Shown: positions 50,301 through 60,448, counted from the first letter of the stretch. The stretch is DNA of 64,000 nt from Caulobacterales bacterium (GCA_017303355.1 JAFLCU010000007.1:124001-188000); one strand, 5' to 3'. Notes: generated by a model not told the origin, from the sequence alone. Program-made: numbers and translations.

Positions 50301-51149
50301 CTAATCGCGCTTTCGGATCAGGCCTTCTTGCGCGGCGGAGGCAACCAGAACGCCATCCTCGCGATAAATCGCACCAAGATTGAAGCCGCGTGCGTCCGAT
50401 GCGGAAGGGCTGTCTTGCACGTACAGGTGCCAACGCGAGAAATTTGTCGGCCGATGGAACCACAAGATGTGATCCAAGCTCGCCGTTTGCATGCCAGACA
50501 TCCACGATGCGCCATGCGGGCGCATCGCCGTGCCGAGCAGGGAATAGTCCGAAGCGTAGGCCAGCAGCGTTTGATTGAGCGCGACGTCATCGCCGAGATC
50601 GCGCACGGCGCGAAACCAGACTTGATGCTTCGCCGTCACCGGCTCCGGCTTCAACAGATTCACCGGCGACACAGGCCGTAATTCGATCGGCCGGTCGCGC
50701 ACCCAGCGCTTCAATTGCTCGGGGTTGTCGCTGAACATTTCGCGCCAGCGCTCGTTTTCGTTCGGCACGTCTTCCGGACGCGGCGCATCGGGCATCGGGT
50801 TTTGGTGATCGTAGCCCGCTTCTGGTGTTTGGAAGGAGCAGGCCATGTTGAAGATCTGTTCGCCCTTTTGAATGGCGATGACGCGCCGCGTGGCGAAGCT
50901 TTTGCCGTCGCGCGAGCGCTCCACTTGATAGAGCACGGGCTCGGCCGGATCGCCCGGGCGAATGAAATAACTCTGCAGCGAATGGCAAACGCGGCCGTCG
51001 ACGGTCTTGTAGGCGGCTGTCAGCGCCTGGGCGACGACCTGGCCGCCGAAGATACGGAAGCGCTCTTCCGGCGGCGAGCGGCCGCGAAACAGGTTCACCT
51101 CGATGGGTTCGAGGGTGAGAACAGAGACTAGTTCGTCCATGGCGGACAT
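50301..51149 (-). CDS. tesB: Acyl-CoA thioesterase II
   Basis: The 282-residue double-hotdog thioesterase contains RIFGGQVVAQALTAAYKTV, HSLQSYFIRPGDPAEP and, near the end, SLDHILWFHRP, all typical of TesB. It hydrolyses medium- and long-chain acyl-CoAs in the cytoplasm. Full family length; convergent with the TPR-sulfotransferase gene. Confidence 0.92.
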   Translation of the reverse strand: MSAMDELVSVLTLEPIEVNLFRGRSPPEERFRIFGGQVVAQALTAAYKTVDGRVCHSLQSYFIRPGDPAEPVLYQVERSRDGKSFATRRVIAIQKGEQIFNMACSFQTPEAGYDHQNPMPDAPRPEDVPNENERWREMFSDNPEQLKRWVRDRPIELRPVSPVNLLKPEPVTAKHQVWFRAVRDLGDDVALNQTLLAYASDYSLLGTAMRPHGASWMSGMQTASLDHILWFHRPTNFSRWHLYVQDSPSASDARGFNLGAIYREDGVLVASAAQEGLIRKRD

Positions 51150-51246
51150 GCGGCAAGCTCAGACTATCTGGGGAGGAGCCGCCTCGATATGGCAGCGCTC
51201 GCGTCTGCACAAGCTTTAGCGCTGAAATCGCGTCTCAGGGCGTTCG

Positions 51247-51714
51247 TTAGTGAAGCAGGCCGCCATAAGGATCGCACCAGGGCAGGCGCCGGCCGCGCCA
51301 CGGGCGGGCGAGCTCCTGTGCGATGAGTGTTTCGCCGAGGTCTTGGCCGTCAATCAGCACGAAAGCGATGGTGCGGCCGTATCGATCGAGGCGCCCAGTG
51401 GGGCGGAGTTCGATTTGTTGAGCTCGAGCGACCAGTTCGCGCACCGCATCGGTCGCGGCGTCGCCAAGATCGCGCTCCGCCAAGCAACTCGCGCGCGAGC
51501 CCGTCTCGGGCGTGTCGATGTTCACGAGACGATAGGTCGTATCGGTCGGCGTGAATTCGATGGTATCGCCGTCGATGACGCGGATTTGGCTCGGGCGCAC
51601 AGCGCCTGTGTCGCCGCTCGCGCTCAGTACGGGAGCGAGCAGCATCATGCCGCTAAAACCGAGCGCGAAAAGAAAACCGAACGCGCCAGCGCGCAAGACC
51701 CAAGACTTTCGCAT
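51247..51714 (-). CDS. Thermonuclease-like (SNase-fold) exported protein
   Basis: The 155-residue protein has an N-terminal membrane anchor or signal (about 8-32) and an SNase domain with RVIDGDTIEF, YRLVNIDTPET and GRLDRYGRTIAFVLIDGQDL. These segments hold the calcium and catalytic residues of staphylococcal nuclease. It may degrade nucleic acids in the periplasm. Confidence 0.83.
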   Translation of the reverse strand: MRKSWVLRAGAFGFLFALGFSGMMLLAPVLSASGDTGAVRPSQIRVIDGDTIEFTPTDTTYRLVNIDTPETGSRASCLAERDLGDAATDAVRELVARAQQIELRPTGRLDRYGRTIAFVLIDGQDLGETLIAQELARPWRGRRLPWCDPYGGLLH

Positions 51715-51803
51715 GCGCGAAAGGAAGCCTTGCGTCTGTTACTCAAACGTAAACGCACGCGGTAAACGCCAGCGATCTTCGGAAAAAGGCGGCGATGCTA
51801 ATC

Positions 51804-53960
51804 CTACGCCGAGCGCACTTCGCGGTTCTCGCCGCTGAGACGCTTTTCGATGACGGCCACGGTCTCGGCCACTTGCTCCAGCGCGCGCACGCTGCGGTGC
51901 TCGACGCCCATGATGCGATCTTCGATCCGCTGGCGCAGCTGCTCGAACTCGCCAGCGACGTCATAGTCGATGGTGGCGGCAGGCTGTCGCTCCAGCGCGG
52001 CGAGGCGGGCGTCGTTCTGCTCAACGAAGAGCGCGATGTCGGCGCGGAGCGCCTCAAGCGCCGCCGCCTGGCGATCCTCGATGCGCATGACGCGCTGGTT
52101 CAGCGCCGCGATCATGTCCTCGGCGGCGTGCGCGCTGGGTTCGTTTTGCTTGGAGAGATGCTCAAGGCGCATGTCGGCCAGCATCAATTCCAGCTTGTGC
52201 TGGCCTTCTTGCGCCTGAGCTGCGGCGTCGGCGCTCTGCGCGCTGACGCGGCCAATCATGCGCGCAAGACCCTGAACGCGGTCCGCGGTCTCGACTGCAC
52301 CCGTTTCGGCTGCCGCGATACGTGCGCGCATGTCGTCCAGATGCGGCTGCGCACTGAGCAAACCAGTCACGTCTTGGCGCAAGCTGTCGACTGCGTCTTG
52401 CGTCGTCGTGTTGAGAGCGGCCGCCTCCAGGCGGGTGAGGCGCTCGGTGAATTCAACGTCGCGCGGGCGTTCGGCGTCGCCGGCTTCCAGCGCCACGACG
52501 CGCGCGGCCAACGCCTCCGCATTGCGATCCTGGCTGCCCAGCGTGGCTTCGAGCAATTTCAGGCGCGCCAGCGCGCCGGCCTGGTGCTCGCGCAGATCGT
52601 TGACATCGGCGTCGATGCGCTGGGTCAGCGCGGCGTCGACGGAGCTGATATCACCGACGATCTTTTCCAGGGCCGCAATCGTGCAGGCCTCGACCCGCTC
52701 GGTATCGGCGCGCAGACGATGCTCGGCTTCCTCGGCGCGGTCCGCTTGCGCGGTCAACCGCGAGTTCAGGCTATCAATCTGTTGCGTCCAGGAGCTTTGC
52801 GCCTGGCTGAAGCGTTGATCGGCGTTGCGTTCGGCTTGTTCGAGGCGCCGCTCCAGGGCCGTGCGCAGATCGCCTAGGTCGCTGATCGTGCTCGCGGCAG
52901 TGGCGTCCACAAGCTTTAGCCGCGCGAGCGCCTCGGCGTGCTGAGCGCGCAGATCGGCGATTTCGCCCAGCATGCGCCCTTGCGCGGTTTCCAGCGCGGC
53001 GTGCGTTTCGGTGTCGGCTTGACGCAATTGTTCGGCGGCGTGCTCAAGCGCTGTGTAGGCGCCGTCTTCGACATCGACGATCTGGGCGCGCAATTGATCG
53101 GTGACGCGTTGCGTTTGGCGCTCATTTTCGATGACGCGTTCGGCCAGCGAGGAGAGCCGATCGGCGGTCGCGCCGAACGCGGCTTGCACGCGTTCGCGCG
53201 TGTCATCGAGGCTGTCGGCGAGCCGTTCTTCCAACGCGTCGCGCAGACCGCGCATCTCGTTGAGCAGATGCGCGGCTGCGGCGTCCGCTTGCTCGGTGGC
53301 GGCATCGGCGGCGGCGCGCGCCTCGTCTAGGCCGGAATTGAGCTGGGCGATGGTGTCGCGCGTAAAGTCGCGGAAATCGTCGGCGACGGCGTATTTGAGG
53401 GCCTCTTGGGCCTGGCCCAGCGCCCTCAGGGCCGAATTGGTGTCGTGCGCGGTGATTTCCAGGTGATCGACGCGGCCGCCCATTTGGTGGGCATCGGCGC
53501 GCGCGAGTTCGTGATTGTCGCTGAGGGCGCCCAGGCCATCCTCGGCGTCGCCGACGCGCTTGCGCATGGCGGCCAGTGTGCCGCCGATCTCTTGCAGCGC
53601 GCGCGCCAGGCCATCGGCGGTATCGGCGGCGACCATCTCGGTCTCGTCCATGCGCGCGGCGAGACCGAACACGGTGGAGTCGACGGCGTGCAGCGCGGCG
53701 TCCAGGCCGCCGACGGAAATGCCCAAGCGCCGCTCCAGCGCTTCGAGGCGGTGACGGACGGCGAAGTTTTCAGGCGCGCCAAGCGTGTTGGCGCCAGGCG
53801 CCGCCGCTGGTGTTTGCGCCAATTGTTCAAGCACGGCGGCCTGCAGCACGACGTCGGAGAGGTAATCGGCGAGGCTCATGCCCCGGCGCTCGGCCTCTTC
53901 GACCGCGTGCTGGCGGGTTTCGGGGTCGACGCCCTTCAGAACCCAATTCTGCTCGCTCAT
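51804..53960 (-). CDS. Large coiled-coil protein with a PodJ-like N-terminus
   Basis: The 718-residue protein begins NWVLKGVDPETRQHAVEEAE then RRGMSLADYLSDVVLQ, which resembles the N-terminus of the Caulobacter polarity factor PodJ (a KGIDP-x-x-R start and a following helix). Residues 70-700 are nearly continuous heptad-rich coiled coil with recurring blocks such as AEALARLKLVDAT and AGALARLKLLEAT. There is no clear membrane segment or peptidoglycan domain, unlike full PodJ. A scaffold or polarity role is inferred. Confidence 0.6.
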   Translation of the reverse strand: MSEQNWVLKGVDPETRQHAVEEAERRGMSLADYLSDVVLQAAVLEQLAQTPAAAPGANTLGAPENFAVRHRLEALERRLGISVGGLDAALHAVDSTVFGLAARMDETEMVAADTADGLARALQEIGGTLAAMRKRVGDAEDGLGALSDNHELARADAHQMGGRVDHLEITAHDTNSALRALGQAQEALKYAVADDFRDFTRDTIAQLNSGLDEARAAADAATEQADAAAAHLLNEMRGLRDALEERLADSLDDTRERVQAAFGATADRLSSLAERVIENERQTQRVTDQLRAQIVDVEDGAYTALEHAAEQLRQADTETHAALETAQGRMLGEIADLRAQHAEALARLKLVDATAASTISDLGDLRTALERRLEQAERNADQRFSQAQSSWTQQIDSLNSRLTAQADRAEEAEHRLRADTERVEACTIAALEKIVGDISSVDAALTQRIDADVNDLREHQAGALARLKLLEATLGSQDRNAEALAARVVALEAGDAERPRDVEFTERLTRLEAAALNTTTQDAVDSLRQDVTGLLSAQPHLDDMRARIAAAETGAVETADRVQGLARMIGRVSAQSADAAAQAQEGQHKLELMLADMRLEHLSKQNEPSAHAAEDMIAALNQRVMRIEDRQAAALEALRADIALFVEQNDARLAALERQPAATIDYDVAGEFEQLRQRIEDRIMGVEHRSVRALEQVAETVAVIEKRLSGENREVRSA

Positions 53961-54310
53961 GACTCAGCCTTCGCCGCGCGTTGCGCGCGTTCTGCGCTCT
54001 TGGATGCCGCAAACGTGTTTAAGGCCGCGTAAAATAGGGATTTTTAGCGCGCAGGTTGATGAAGACCCGCGCCGTGTAAAAAATTAACGAGATGAAACAA
54101 TGCGTAGGCCGCTTCTCCATGCGAAAATGGCGGCCGCAGGCGTCCCGCCACGCGCAAATCATGTCATGCTCTGCGCGCGAATGAGGCGGGCAGGCGAGAT
54201 TTGCGCGCACGAACACCTTATCAGCGCCAGATTCATGATGGCTTTTTGTTAAGCGTCGGAAGGCCGGAGCGTAAATGTAGAGTGAAGGCCTGAGACGCGA
54301 CGGAGGCACG
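53961..54310. other. Promoter region of the prkA operon
   Basis: No gene is convincing in these 350 bases. The stretch is A+T-enriched around 54029-54110 and includes GGAGGCACG just before the prkA ATG. I found no clear GGAAC-type stress-sigma promoter by eye. Confidence 0.4.
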
Positions 54311-56251
54311 ATGTCCGAAGATATCTTTCGCAGCTATGCCCGCTCGTTTGAACAGCGGCGGGAAGCGGAAATGTCGCTGCAGGATTTCCTAACGCTCTGC
54401 CGCTCCGATCCGATGGCCTACGCGACCGCGCATGAGCGTCTGCTCGCCGCGATCGGCGAGCCGAAAATGGTCGATACCTCGAAGGATGCGCGGCTCGGGC
54501 GCGTCTTCATGAACCGGACGATGCGGTTCTATCCGGCCTTCGCCGAATTCTACGGGATGGAAGAAACGATCGAGCGGATCGTCGCCTTCTTTCGTCACGC
54601 CGCTCAAGGCCTCGAAGAGCGCAAGCAGATCATCTATCTGCTCGGCCCAGTCGGCGGCGGCAAATCCTCGCTGGCCGAGCGCCTCAAGGCGCTGATGGAA
54701 GATCAGCCGATCTATGTGCTCAAGGCCGGTGATCAGCTTTCGCCGGTGTTCGAGCATCCGCTGGGGCTGTTTGATCCAGAGGTCTGGGGCGAGAAGCTCG
54801 AAAGCGAATACGGCATCCCGACGCGCCGCCTGACTGGGCTGATGAGCCCGTGGTGCATCAAGCGGCTCGACGAATTTGGCGGCGACATCACCAAATTCCG
54901 CGTCGCCAAGATGAACCCCTCGCGGCTGCGCCAGATCGCGGTCGCGAAAACCGAGCCGGGCGACGACAACAATCAGGACGTCTCTTCGCTGGTGGGCAAG
55001 GTCGACATCCGCAAGCTCGAAATGCACGCGCAGAACGATCCGGACGCGTACTCCTATTCAGGCGGCCTCAATCGCGCCAACCAGGGCATGCTCGAATTCG
55101 TCGAGATGTTCAAAGCGCCGATCAAGATGTTGCATCCGTTGCTGACAGCCACGCAGGAGGGCAATTATGTCGGCACCGAGAATATCGGCGCCATTCCGTA
55201 CACCGGCATCATCATGGCGCACTCGAACGAAGCCGAATGGCAGTCGTTCAAGAACAACAAGAACAACGAGGCCTTCATCGACCGCATCTACGTGATCAAG
55301 GTGCCGTATTGCCTGCGCGTCAACGAAGAGCAAAAAATCTACGAGAAGCTGATCCGCGGTTCCGAGTTGGCCGAGGCGCCGTGCGCGCCGGGCACGCTGG
55401 AAATGCTCGCGCGCTTCTCGGTGTTGTCGCGCTTGAAGGAGCATGAAAACTCCAACGCGTTCGCGAAAATGCGCGTCTATAATGGCGAGAGCCTGAAGGA
55501 GGTCGATCCGAAAGCGCGCACGCTGCAGGAATACAAGGATGCGGCCGGTGTTGATGAAGGCATGGACGGCATGTCGACGCGCTTTGCGTTCAAGGTGCTG
55601 GCCGCGACCTACAATCATGACACGCAGGAGGTGGCCGCCGATCCGGTACATTTGATGTACACATTGGAGCAGGCGATCCGCCGCGAGCAATTCCCGCAAG
55701 AGCAGGAAGGCAAGCTGCTGGAATTCATCAAGGCCGATCTGGCGCCGCGCTATGCGGAATTCATCGGCAACGAAATCCAGAAAGCCTACCTCGAGAGCTA
55801 CCACGATTACGGGCAGAATCTGTTCGATCGCTATGTCGATTACGCCGACGCGTGGATCGAGGATATCGACTTCAAGGATCACGACACCGGCCAATTGCTC
55901 AATCGCGAGCTGCTCAACCAAGAGCTCTCAAAGATCGAGAAGCCGGCCGGCATCGCCAACCCCAAGGATTTCCGCAACGAGGTGGTGAAATTCACGCTGC
56001 GCGCGCGCGCGAGCCATGGCGGCAAAAACCCGTCCTGGACGTCGTACGAAAAAATCCGCGAGGTGATCGAGCGGCGCATGTTCAGCCAGGTCGAAGATTT
56101 GCTGCCGGTGATCTCGTTCGGCTCGAAGAAGGACAGCGACAGCGAAAAGAAGCACGAGGAATTCGTGCTGCGCATGACCGAGCGCGGCTATACCGAGCGA
56201 CAAGTACGCCGCCTTGTGGAATGGTACATGCGTGTGAAGCAGGCTGGCTAG
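54311..56251 (+). CDS. prkA: PrkA-family AAA+ serine protein kinase
   Basis: The 646-residue protein matches PrkA/YeaG from end to end: an N-terminal AAA+ part with Walker A LLGPVGGGKSSLAERL near residue 110, the central SGGLNRANQGMLEFVEMFKA, and a C-terminal kinase-like part. In enterobacteria it acts in starvation and stress responses with YeaH. It begins the conserved prkA-yeaH-spoVR order, with the second gene five bases after its stop. Confidence 0.95.
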   Translation: MSEDIFRSYARSFEQRREAEMSLQDFLTLCRSDPMAYATAHERLLAAIGEPKMVDTSKDARLGRVFMNRTMRFYPAFAEFYGMEETIERIVAFFRHAAQGLEERKQIIYLLGPVGGGKSSLAERLKALMEDQPIYVLKAGDQLSPVFEHPLGLFDPEVWGEKLESEYGIPTRRLTGLMSPWCIKRLDEFGGDITKFRVAKMNPSRLRQIAVAKTEPGDDNNQDVSSLVGKVDIRKLEMHAQNDPDAYSYSGGLNRANQGMLEFVEMFKAPIKMLHPLLTATQEGNYVGTENIGAIPYTGIIMAHSNEAEWQSFKNNKNNEAFIDRIYVIKVPYCLRVNEEQKIYEKLIRGSELAEAPCAPGTLEMLARFSVLSRLKEHENSNAFAKMRVYNGESLKEVDPKARTLQEYKDAAGVDEGMDGMSTRFAFKVLAATYNHDTQEVAADPVHLMYTLEQAIRREQFPQEQEGKLLEFIKADLAPRYAEFIGNEIQKAYLESYHDYGQNLFDRYVDYADAWIEDIDFKDHDTGQLLNRELLNQELSKIEKPAGIANPKDFRNEVVKFTLRARASHGGKNPSWTSYEKIREVIERRMFSQVEDLLPVISFGSKKDSDSEKKHEEFVLRMTERGYTERQVRRLVEWYMRVKQAG

Positions 56252-56256
56252 CGCGC

Positions 56257-57561
56257 ATGCACATCATCGATCGGCGGCTTAATCCGGGCGGAAAGAGCTT
56301 CGCAAATCGCCAACGATTTTTGCGGCGCGCGCGCGCGCAGGTGCGCCGCGCCGTGCGCGAAAGCTCAAGCCAGCGCTCGATCAAGGATGCCGGCAAGGGC
56401 GGCGAGGTCTCCATCCCTGCGGGCGGCGTGCATGAGCCAACGCTGCGGCGTTCGTCGCAAGGCGGCACGCGCGATTACGTGCTGCCGGGCAACAAGAAGT
56501 ACATCGAGGGCGACACGATCGCGCGCCCCGAGGGCGGCGCGGGCAGTGGCAACAGGGCCACCGATAGCGGCGAGGGCGAGGATGAGTTTCGCTTTGCGCT
56601 GACAGACGAGGAATATCTTGATCTCTATCTCGAAGATCTCGAGCTGCCGGATTTGGCCAAGCGCCAGATCGCGGGCGCAACCTCGGTGCAATGGCGCCAA
56701 GCCGGCTATTCCACCTCGGGCCCGCCGTCGCGCATCTCGGTGCCGCGCACGTTGCGCCACTCGATGTCGCGCCGCATCGCGCTGAAGCGGCCGAAAGCCG
56801 ATGAGATCGTCGCGATGCGCGAGGAGATCGAACGCCTGGAGCGCGAGGGCGGCCATTTCGACGAGCTCGTCACGCTGCGCGCGCGACTCGAAGAGCAGCT
56901 CGCGCGCACCAAGCGCATTCCATACATCGACCCCGTCGATGTTCGCTATCGCCGGCTTGAATCGACGCCGAAGCCGATCGCCAAGGCGGTGATGTTCTGC
57001 CTGATGGATGTCTCCGGCTCGATGAACGAGCACATGAAGGATTTGGCGAAGCGCTTTTATTCGCTGCTCTATCTTTTCCTCAATCGCCGCTACGAGCACG
57101 TGGATGTCGTTTTCATCCGCCATACACACGAGGCGTCCGAGGTGGATGAGCAGACGTTTTTCTATTCGCGTGAGACAGGCGGCACCGTTGTTTCGACGGC
57201 GCTGTTCAAGATGCAGGAGATCGTGCGCGACCGGTATCCGGTCGATCAGTGGAACATCTACGCCGCGCAAGCGTCGGATGGAGATAACACCTCAAGCGAC
57301 AATTCGGTCGTGCTGGCGCAGCTGAGGGACGTGATCCTGCCGATCTGCCAATATTACGCCTATGTCGAAGTCGGCATGGACGATGAAGAGGATCACCCGG
57401 GCGCGGGCGAACCGAGCACCAATCTCTGGCGCGCCTATCGCCGTATTGGCGACGGCGAGCCGTTCGCGATGCGCAAGGTCAAGCATCGGCGCGACATCTA
57501 TCCCGTGTTCCGCGAATTGTTCGCGCGCCGCCCAGAAGGCGTGAGCGCGGAGGGCGCCTGA
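56257..57561 (+). CDS. yeaH: YeaH/DUF444 family protein
   Basis: The 434-residue protein has a basic N-terminus (IIDRRLNPGGKSFANRQRFL), YVLPGNKKYIEGDTI, and a VWA-like domain with the metal-site motif FCLMDVSGSMNEHMKDLAKR. YeaH partners PrkA/YeaG. The start was set at the ATG at 56257, which gives family length, although the frame is open far upstream. The last base is shared with the spoVR ATG. Confidence 0.93.
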   Translation: MHIIDRRLNPGGKSFANRQRFLRRARAQVRRAVRESSSQRSIKDAGKGGEVSIPAGGVHEPTLRRSSQGGTRDYVLPGNKKYIEGDTIARPEGGAGSGNRATDSGEGEDEFRFALTDEEYLDLYLEDLELPDLAKRQIAGATSVQWRQAGYSTSGPPSRISVPRTLRHSMSRRIALKRPKADEIVAMREEIERLEREGGHFDELVTLRARLEEQLARTKRIPYIDPVDVRYRRLESTPKPIAKAVMFCLMDVSGSMNEHMKDLAKRFYSLLYLFLNRRYEHVDVVFIRHTHEASEVDEQTFFYSRETGGTVVSTALFKMQEIVRDRYPVDQWNIYAAQASDGDNTSSDNSVVLAQLRDVILPICQYYAYVEVGMDDEEDHPGAGEPSTNLWRAYRRIGDGEPFAMRKVKHRRDIYPVFRELFARRPEGVSAEGA

Positions 57562-59099
57562 TGACGATGCTTGCCGATTCCAAGCTGCTCTATAGCGGCC
57601 CCGATTGGGATTTCGATCTGATCAAGCGCGTACACGAAGCGTGCGGCGAGATCGGCATCAATGAAATGGGGCTCGATCCATATCCGAACCAGATCGAGGT
57701 GATCACCACTGAGCAAATGCTCGACGCGTACGCCTCAACCGGCATGCCGCTCTTTTATCGGCACTGGAGCTTCGGCAAGGAATTCGCGCGCAACGAGGCG
57801 CTCTATCGCAAGGGCTATCAGGGCCTCGCCTACGAGATCGTGATCAATTCCAATCCGTGCCTCGTCTATATCATGGAGGAAAACTCCGCGACGATGCAGA
57901 CTTTGGTGCTGGCGCATGCGGGCTACGGGCACAGCCATTTCTTCAAGAACAATTACGTCTTCAAGCAATGGACCGACGCCGATGGCATTCTCGACTACCT
58001 CGAGTTCGCGCGCAGCTTCATCGCCAAATGCGAAGAGCGTTATGGTCAGGAGGAGGTGGAGCGCGTGATCGATGCGGCGCACGCGCTGCAGAGCCACGGC
58101 ATCCATCGCTTCCCGCGCAAGCGCATGCCCGATCTGCGCTCCGAGCAAAAGCGCGAGGAAGAGCGGCGCCGCCATGGCGAGCAGCTGTTCAACGATCTGT
58201 GGCGCACGGTGCCTGTCGGCAAGCGCAAGCCCGGCAAGGATGAGGATGAGAAGCGCAAGGCGCTGCTCGGCTTGCCGGAGGAAAATCTCCTCTATTTCCT
58301 GGAAAAGACAGCGCCGCGTCTGCGTGGCTGGCAGCGTGAGATTTTACGCATTGTGCGGCTGATCAATCAGTATTTCTATCCGCAGCGGCAGACCAAGGTG
58401 ATGAACGAAGGCTGCGCCACGTTCGTGCATCATCGCATCATGAACCGGCTCCACGAGAAGGGGCAGATCGATGACGGCGCGTTCCTGGAATTCATCCACT
58501 CGCACACCAGCGTCGTGATGCAGCCCGGCTTCGATGATCGCCGCTATAGCGGCATCAATCCGTATGCGCTGGGTTTCGCCATGTGCTGCGATATCGAGCG
58601 CGTCTGCACCAATCCGACGGACGAAGACCGCGAATGGATGGGCGACATTGCCGGCAATGGCGACCCCTACGGCACGCTGCGCGACGTGTGGGCGAACTAT
58701 CGCGACGAGAGTTTCATCTCGCAATTCCTGTCGCCGCGCGTGATCCGCGAGTTCGGCTTGTTCCGCATCGTTGACGACGAAGCGGAAGACGAGATGGAGG
58801 TGACCGCCATCCACGATGAGCGCGGTTATCGCAACATCAAGCGGGCGCTCTCAAAGCACTACGACGTCGCGCATCGCGATCCGGACATTCAGATCGTCGA
58901 TGTCGACCTGACCGGCGATCGGAAACTGATCCTGCAGCACCGCGTGCTGGATGGCATCACGCTGGCCGAGAGCGATGCCGAGAAGGTGCTGCAACACGTC
59001 GCCGATCTCTGGGGCTACGATGTGAAGCTGCTTGAGCAGGACGATAGCGGCACGGTGCACGCCGAGCACGTGGCTTCGCCGCGACGAATGTTCAGCTAA
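57561..59099 (+). CDS. spoVR: SpoVR family protein (YcgB-like)
   Basis: The 512-residue protein is a typical SpoVR/YcgB: YPNQIEVITTEQMLDAYAS, the VYIMEENSATMQTLVLAHAG region, and NEGCATFVHHRIMN with HSHTSVVMQPGFDD. Histidine- and glutamate-rich motifs suggest a metal site, but its activity is not established. It ends the prkA-yeaH-spoVR set found in many non-sporulating proteobacteria and meets the helicase gene tail to tail. Confidence 0.95.
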   Translation: MTMLADSKLLYSGPDWDFDLIKRVHEACGEIGINEMGLDPYPNQIEVITTEQMLDAYASTGMPLFYRHWSFGKEFARNEALYRKGYQGLAYEIVINSNPCLVYIMEENSATMQTLVLAHAGYGHSHFFKNNYVFKQWTDADGILDYLEFARSFIAKCEERYGQEEVERVIDAAHALQSHGIHRFPRKRMPDLRSEQKREEERRRHGEQLFNDLWRTVPVGKRKPGKDEDEKRKALLGLPEENLLYFLEKTAPRLRGWQREILRIVRLINQYFYPQRQTKVMNEGCATFVHHRIMNRLHEKGQIDDGAFLEFIHSHTSVVMQPGFDDRRYSGINPYALGFAMCCDIERVCTNPTDEDREWMGDIAGNGDPYGTLRDVWANYRDESFISQFLSPRVIREFGLFRIVDDEAEDEMEVTAIHDERGYRNIKRALSKHYDVAHRDPDIQIVDVDLTGDRKLILQHRVLDGITLAESDAEKVLQHVADLWGYDVKLLEQDDSGTVHAEHVASPRRMFS

Positions 59100-60382
59100 G
59101 CCCCCAACCTTGCCAAGCCTTCCGCGATCGAGGGATCAACTTGCACATCGCGCGGTGAAAGCGGGCGCGTCAGCCGCAGCGTCTCCATGCTGCGCGCACG
59201 AGAGAGCGCCACATAGGTTTGTCCAGGCGCAAACGCGCCGCGTCCGAGATCGATCTCGACACTATCGAGCGTCATGCCTTGCGCTTTGTGGATGGTCAGC
59301 GCCCAAGCCGGCGCCAATGGGAATTGTACGTATTTGTACTCTTCCTTGACCTCCATGCGGTTTTCGCTGGCGTTCCAGCTCCACTTCGCTTGCGGCCAGG
59401 TCGCGCGCTCGACCTCGACATCGTCGCCGCTATCGAGCGTCACGCCAATAATCGTGTCGTCCAGTTCGTTCACGGTGCCGAGCGAACCGTTCACCCAGCG
59501 CCCCGCCGCATCATTTTGCGTGAAGATCACGCGCGCGCCGCGCTTCAGCACCAATTCCATTGGCGCGGGGAACCGATCGCCCTGGGCTTTCGGCGTCTCG
59601 CCCTCGAAGCCGCCCGAATAGCGCGCCGCGGCGCCCTCGAGGTTGGCGAGGCCGCGCGCGTTGTAATTGTCCGCGACCGCATTGGTGGCGCACAGCAGCA
59701 CCGGCCGCTTCGGCAGCGATCGATCGTGGCACACGGTGTTGAGGATCGTGACTGCTTCTTCAATGCCGCGCCGCTCGCGGATCGAGGAAAGGATCGAGAT
59801 GAAATCCTGATTGGTCTGGCGATACACTTCCGTCAATTGCACCGACGCCAGCGGCGCATCGCGCAGCACATGCGCGGAGAATGCGTAGGGCGTGGCATAG
59901 CCCGCGTCCTCCAGCAGCTGGCCCTCATCGCCGCGCACCACGGGCGGCAGCTGATAGAAATCGCCCACCAGCAGCATCTGCACGCCGCCGAACGGACGCG
60001 AGGACTTGCGCGCAATCTGCAAATGCGTGTTCATCGCGTCGAGCACGTCGGCGCGCAGCATCGAGACCTCGTCGACGATCAGCCGGCGGATCGCGCGCGC
60101 GGTACGCGAGAAAAACCAGTTCGGCTTCTCGGCATTGCCGATCATCGGCCGAGGCGGAAAGCCGAAGAATGAATGGATCGTCTGGCCGCCGATATTCATC
60201 GCCGCCAGCCCCGTCGGCGCCAGCACGGCTTGTGGGAACGTCGGGTCGGCGTCGACCAGCGAGCGGATGAAATGACTTTTGCCGGTGCCGGCCCGCCCTG
60301 TGACCAGCACGACGGGCGTGCGGTCGTCCAAGGCGGCGTACGCTTCCGTTACGGCGAGATCAGGCTTCTGCGCGGGAATCAT
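59096..60382 (-). CDS. Pif1/RecD-like superfamily 1B DNA helicase
   Basis: The 428-residue helicase has Walker A VTGRAGTGKSHFIRS, Walker B LIVDEVSMLRADVLD, motif III LLVGDFYQLPPV, and the C-terminal TIHKAQGMTLDSVEI and YVALSRARS. This small Pif1-like type unwinds duplexes or G-quadruplexes 5' to 3'. The ATG at 60382 lacks a clear ribosome site; an ATG 48 bases upstream is an alternative. Confidence 0.87.
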   Translation of the reverse strand: MIPAQKPDLAVTEAYAALDDRTPVVLVTGRAGTGKSHFIRSLVDADPTFPQAVLAPTGLAAMNIGGQTIHSFFGFPPRPMIGNAEKPNWFFSRTARAIRRLIVDEVSMLRADVLDAMNTHLQIARKSSRPFGGVQMLLVGDFYQLPPVVRGDEGQLLEDAGYATPYAFSAHVLRDAPLASVQLTEVYRQTNQDFISILSSIRERRGIEEAVTILNTVCHDRSLPKRPVLLCATNAVADNYNARGLANLEGAAARYSGGFEGETPKAQGDRFPAPMELVLKRGARVIFTQNDAAGRWVNGSLGTVNELDDTIIGVTLDSGDDVEVERATWPQAKWSWNASENRMEVKEEYKYVQFPLAPAWALTIHKAQGMTLDSVEIDLGRGAFAPGQTYVALSRARSMETLRLTRPLSPRDVQVDPSIAEGLARLGA

Positions 60383-60448
60383 TGATCTACAATATAGGAC
60401 GCGCCGCGCCGTCGCGCTAAGCTTTGGCATCTTGATCGGGAGGTTCGC

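Noticed and set aside
48793..50505. 570-codon open frame opposite the TPR-sulfotransferase gene
   Set aside because: Shadow of a clear gene, with no domain or ribosome site.
51795..52877. 360-codon open frame opposite the coiled-coil gene
   Set aside because: The reverse of repetitive coiled-coil coding DNA gives long open frames; no protein feature is seen.
54019..54309. 96-codon open frame upstream of prkA on the minus strand
   Set aside because: Covers the prkA promoter region, has no ribosome site and no family features.
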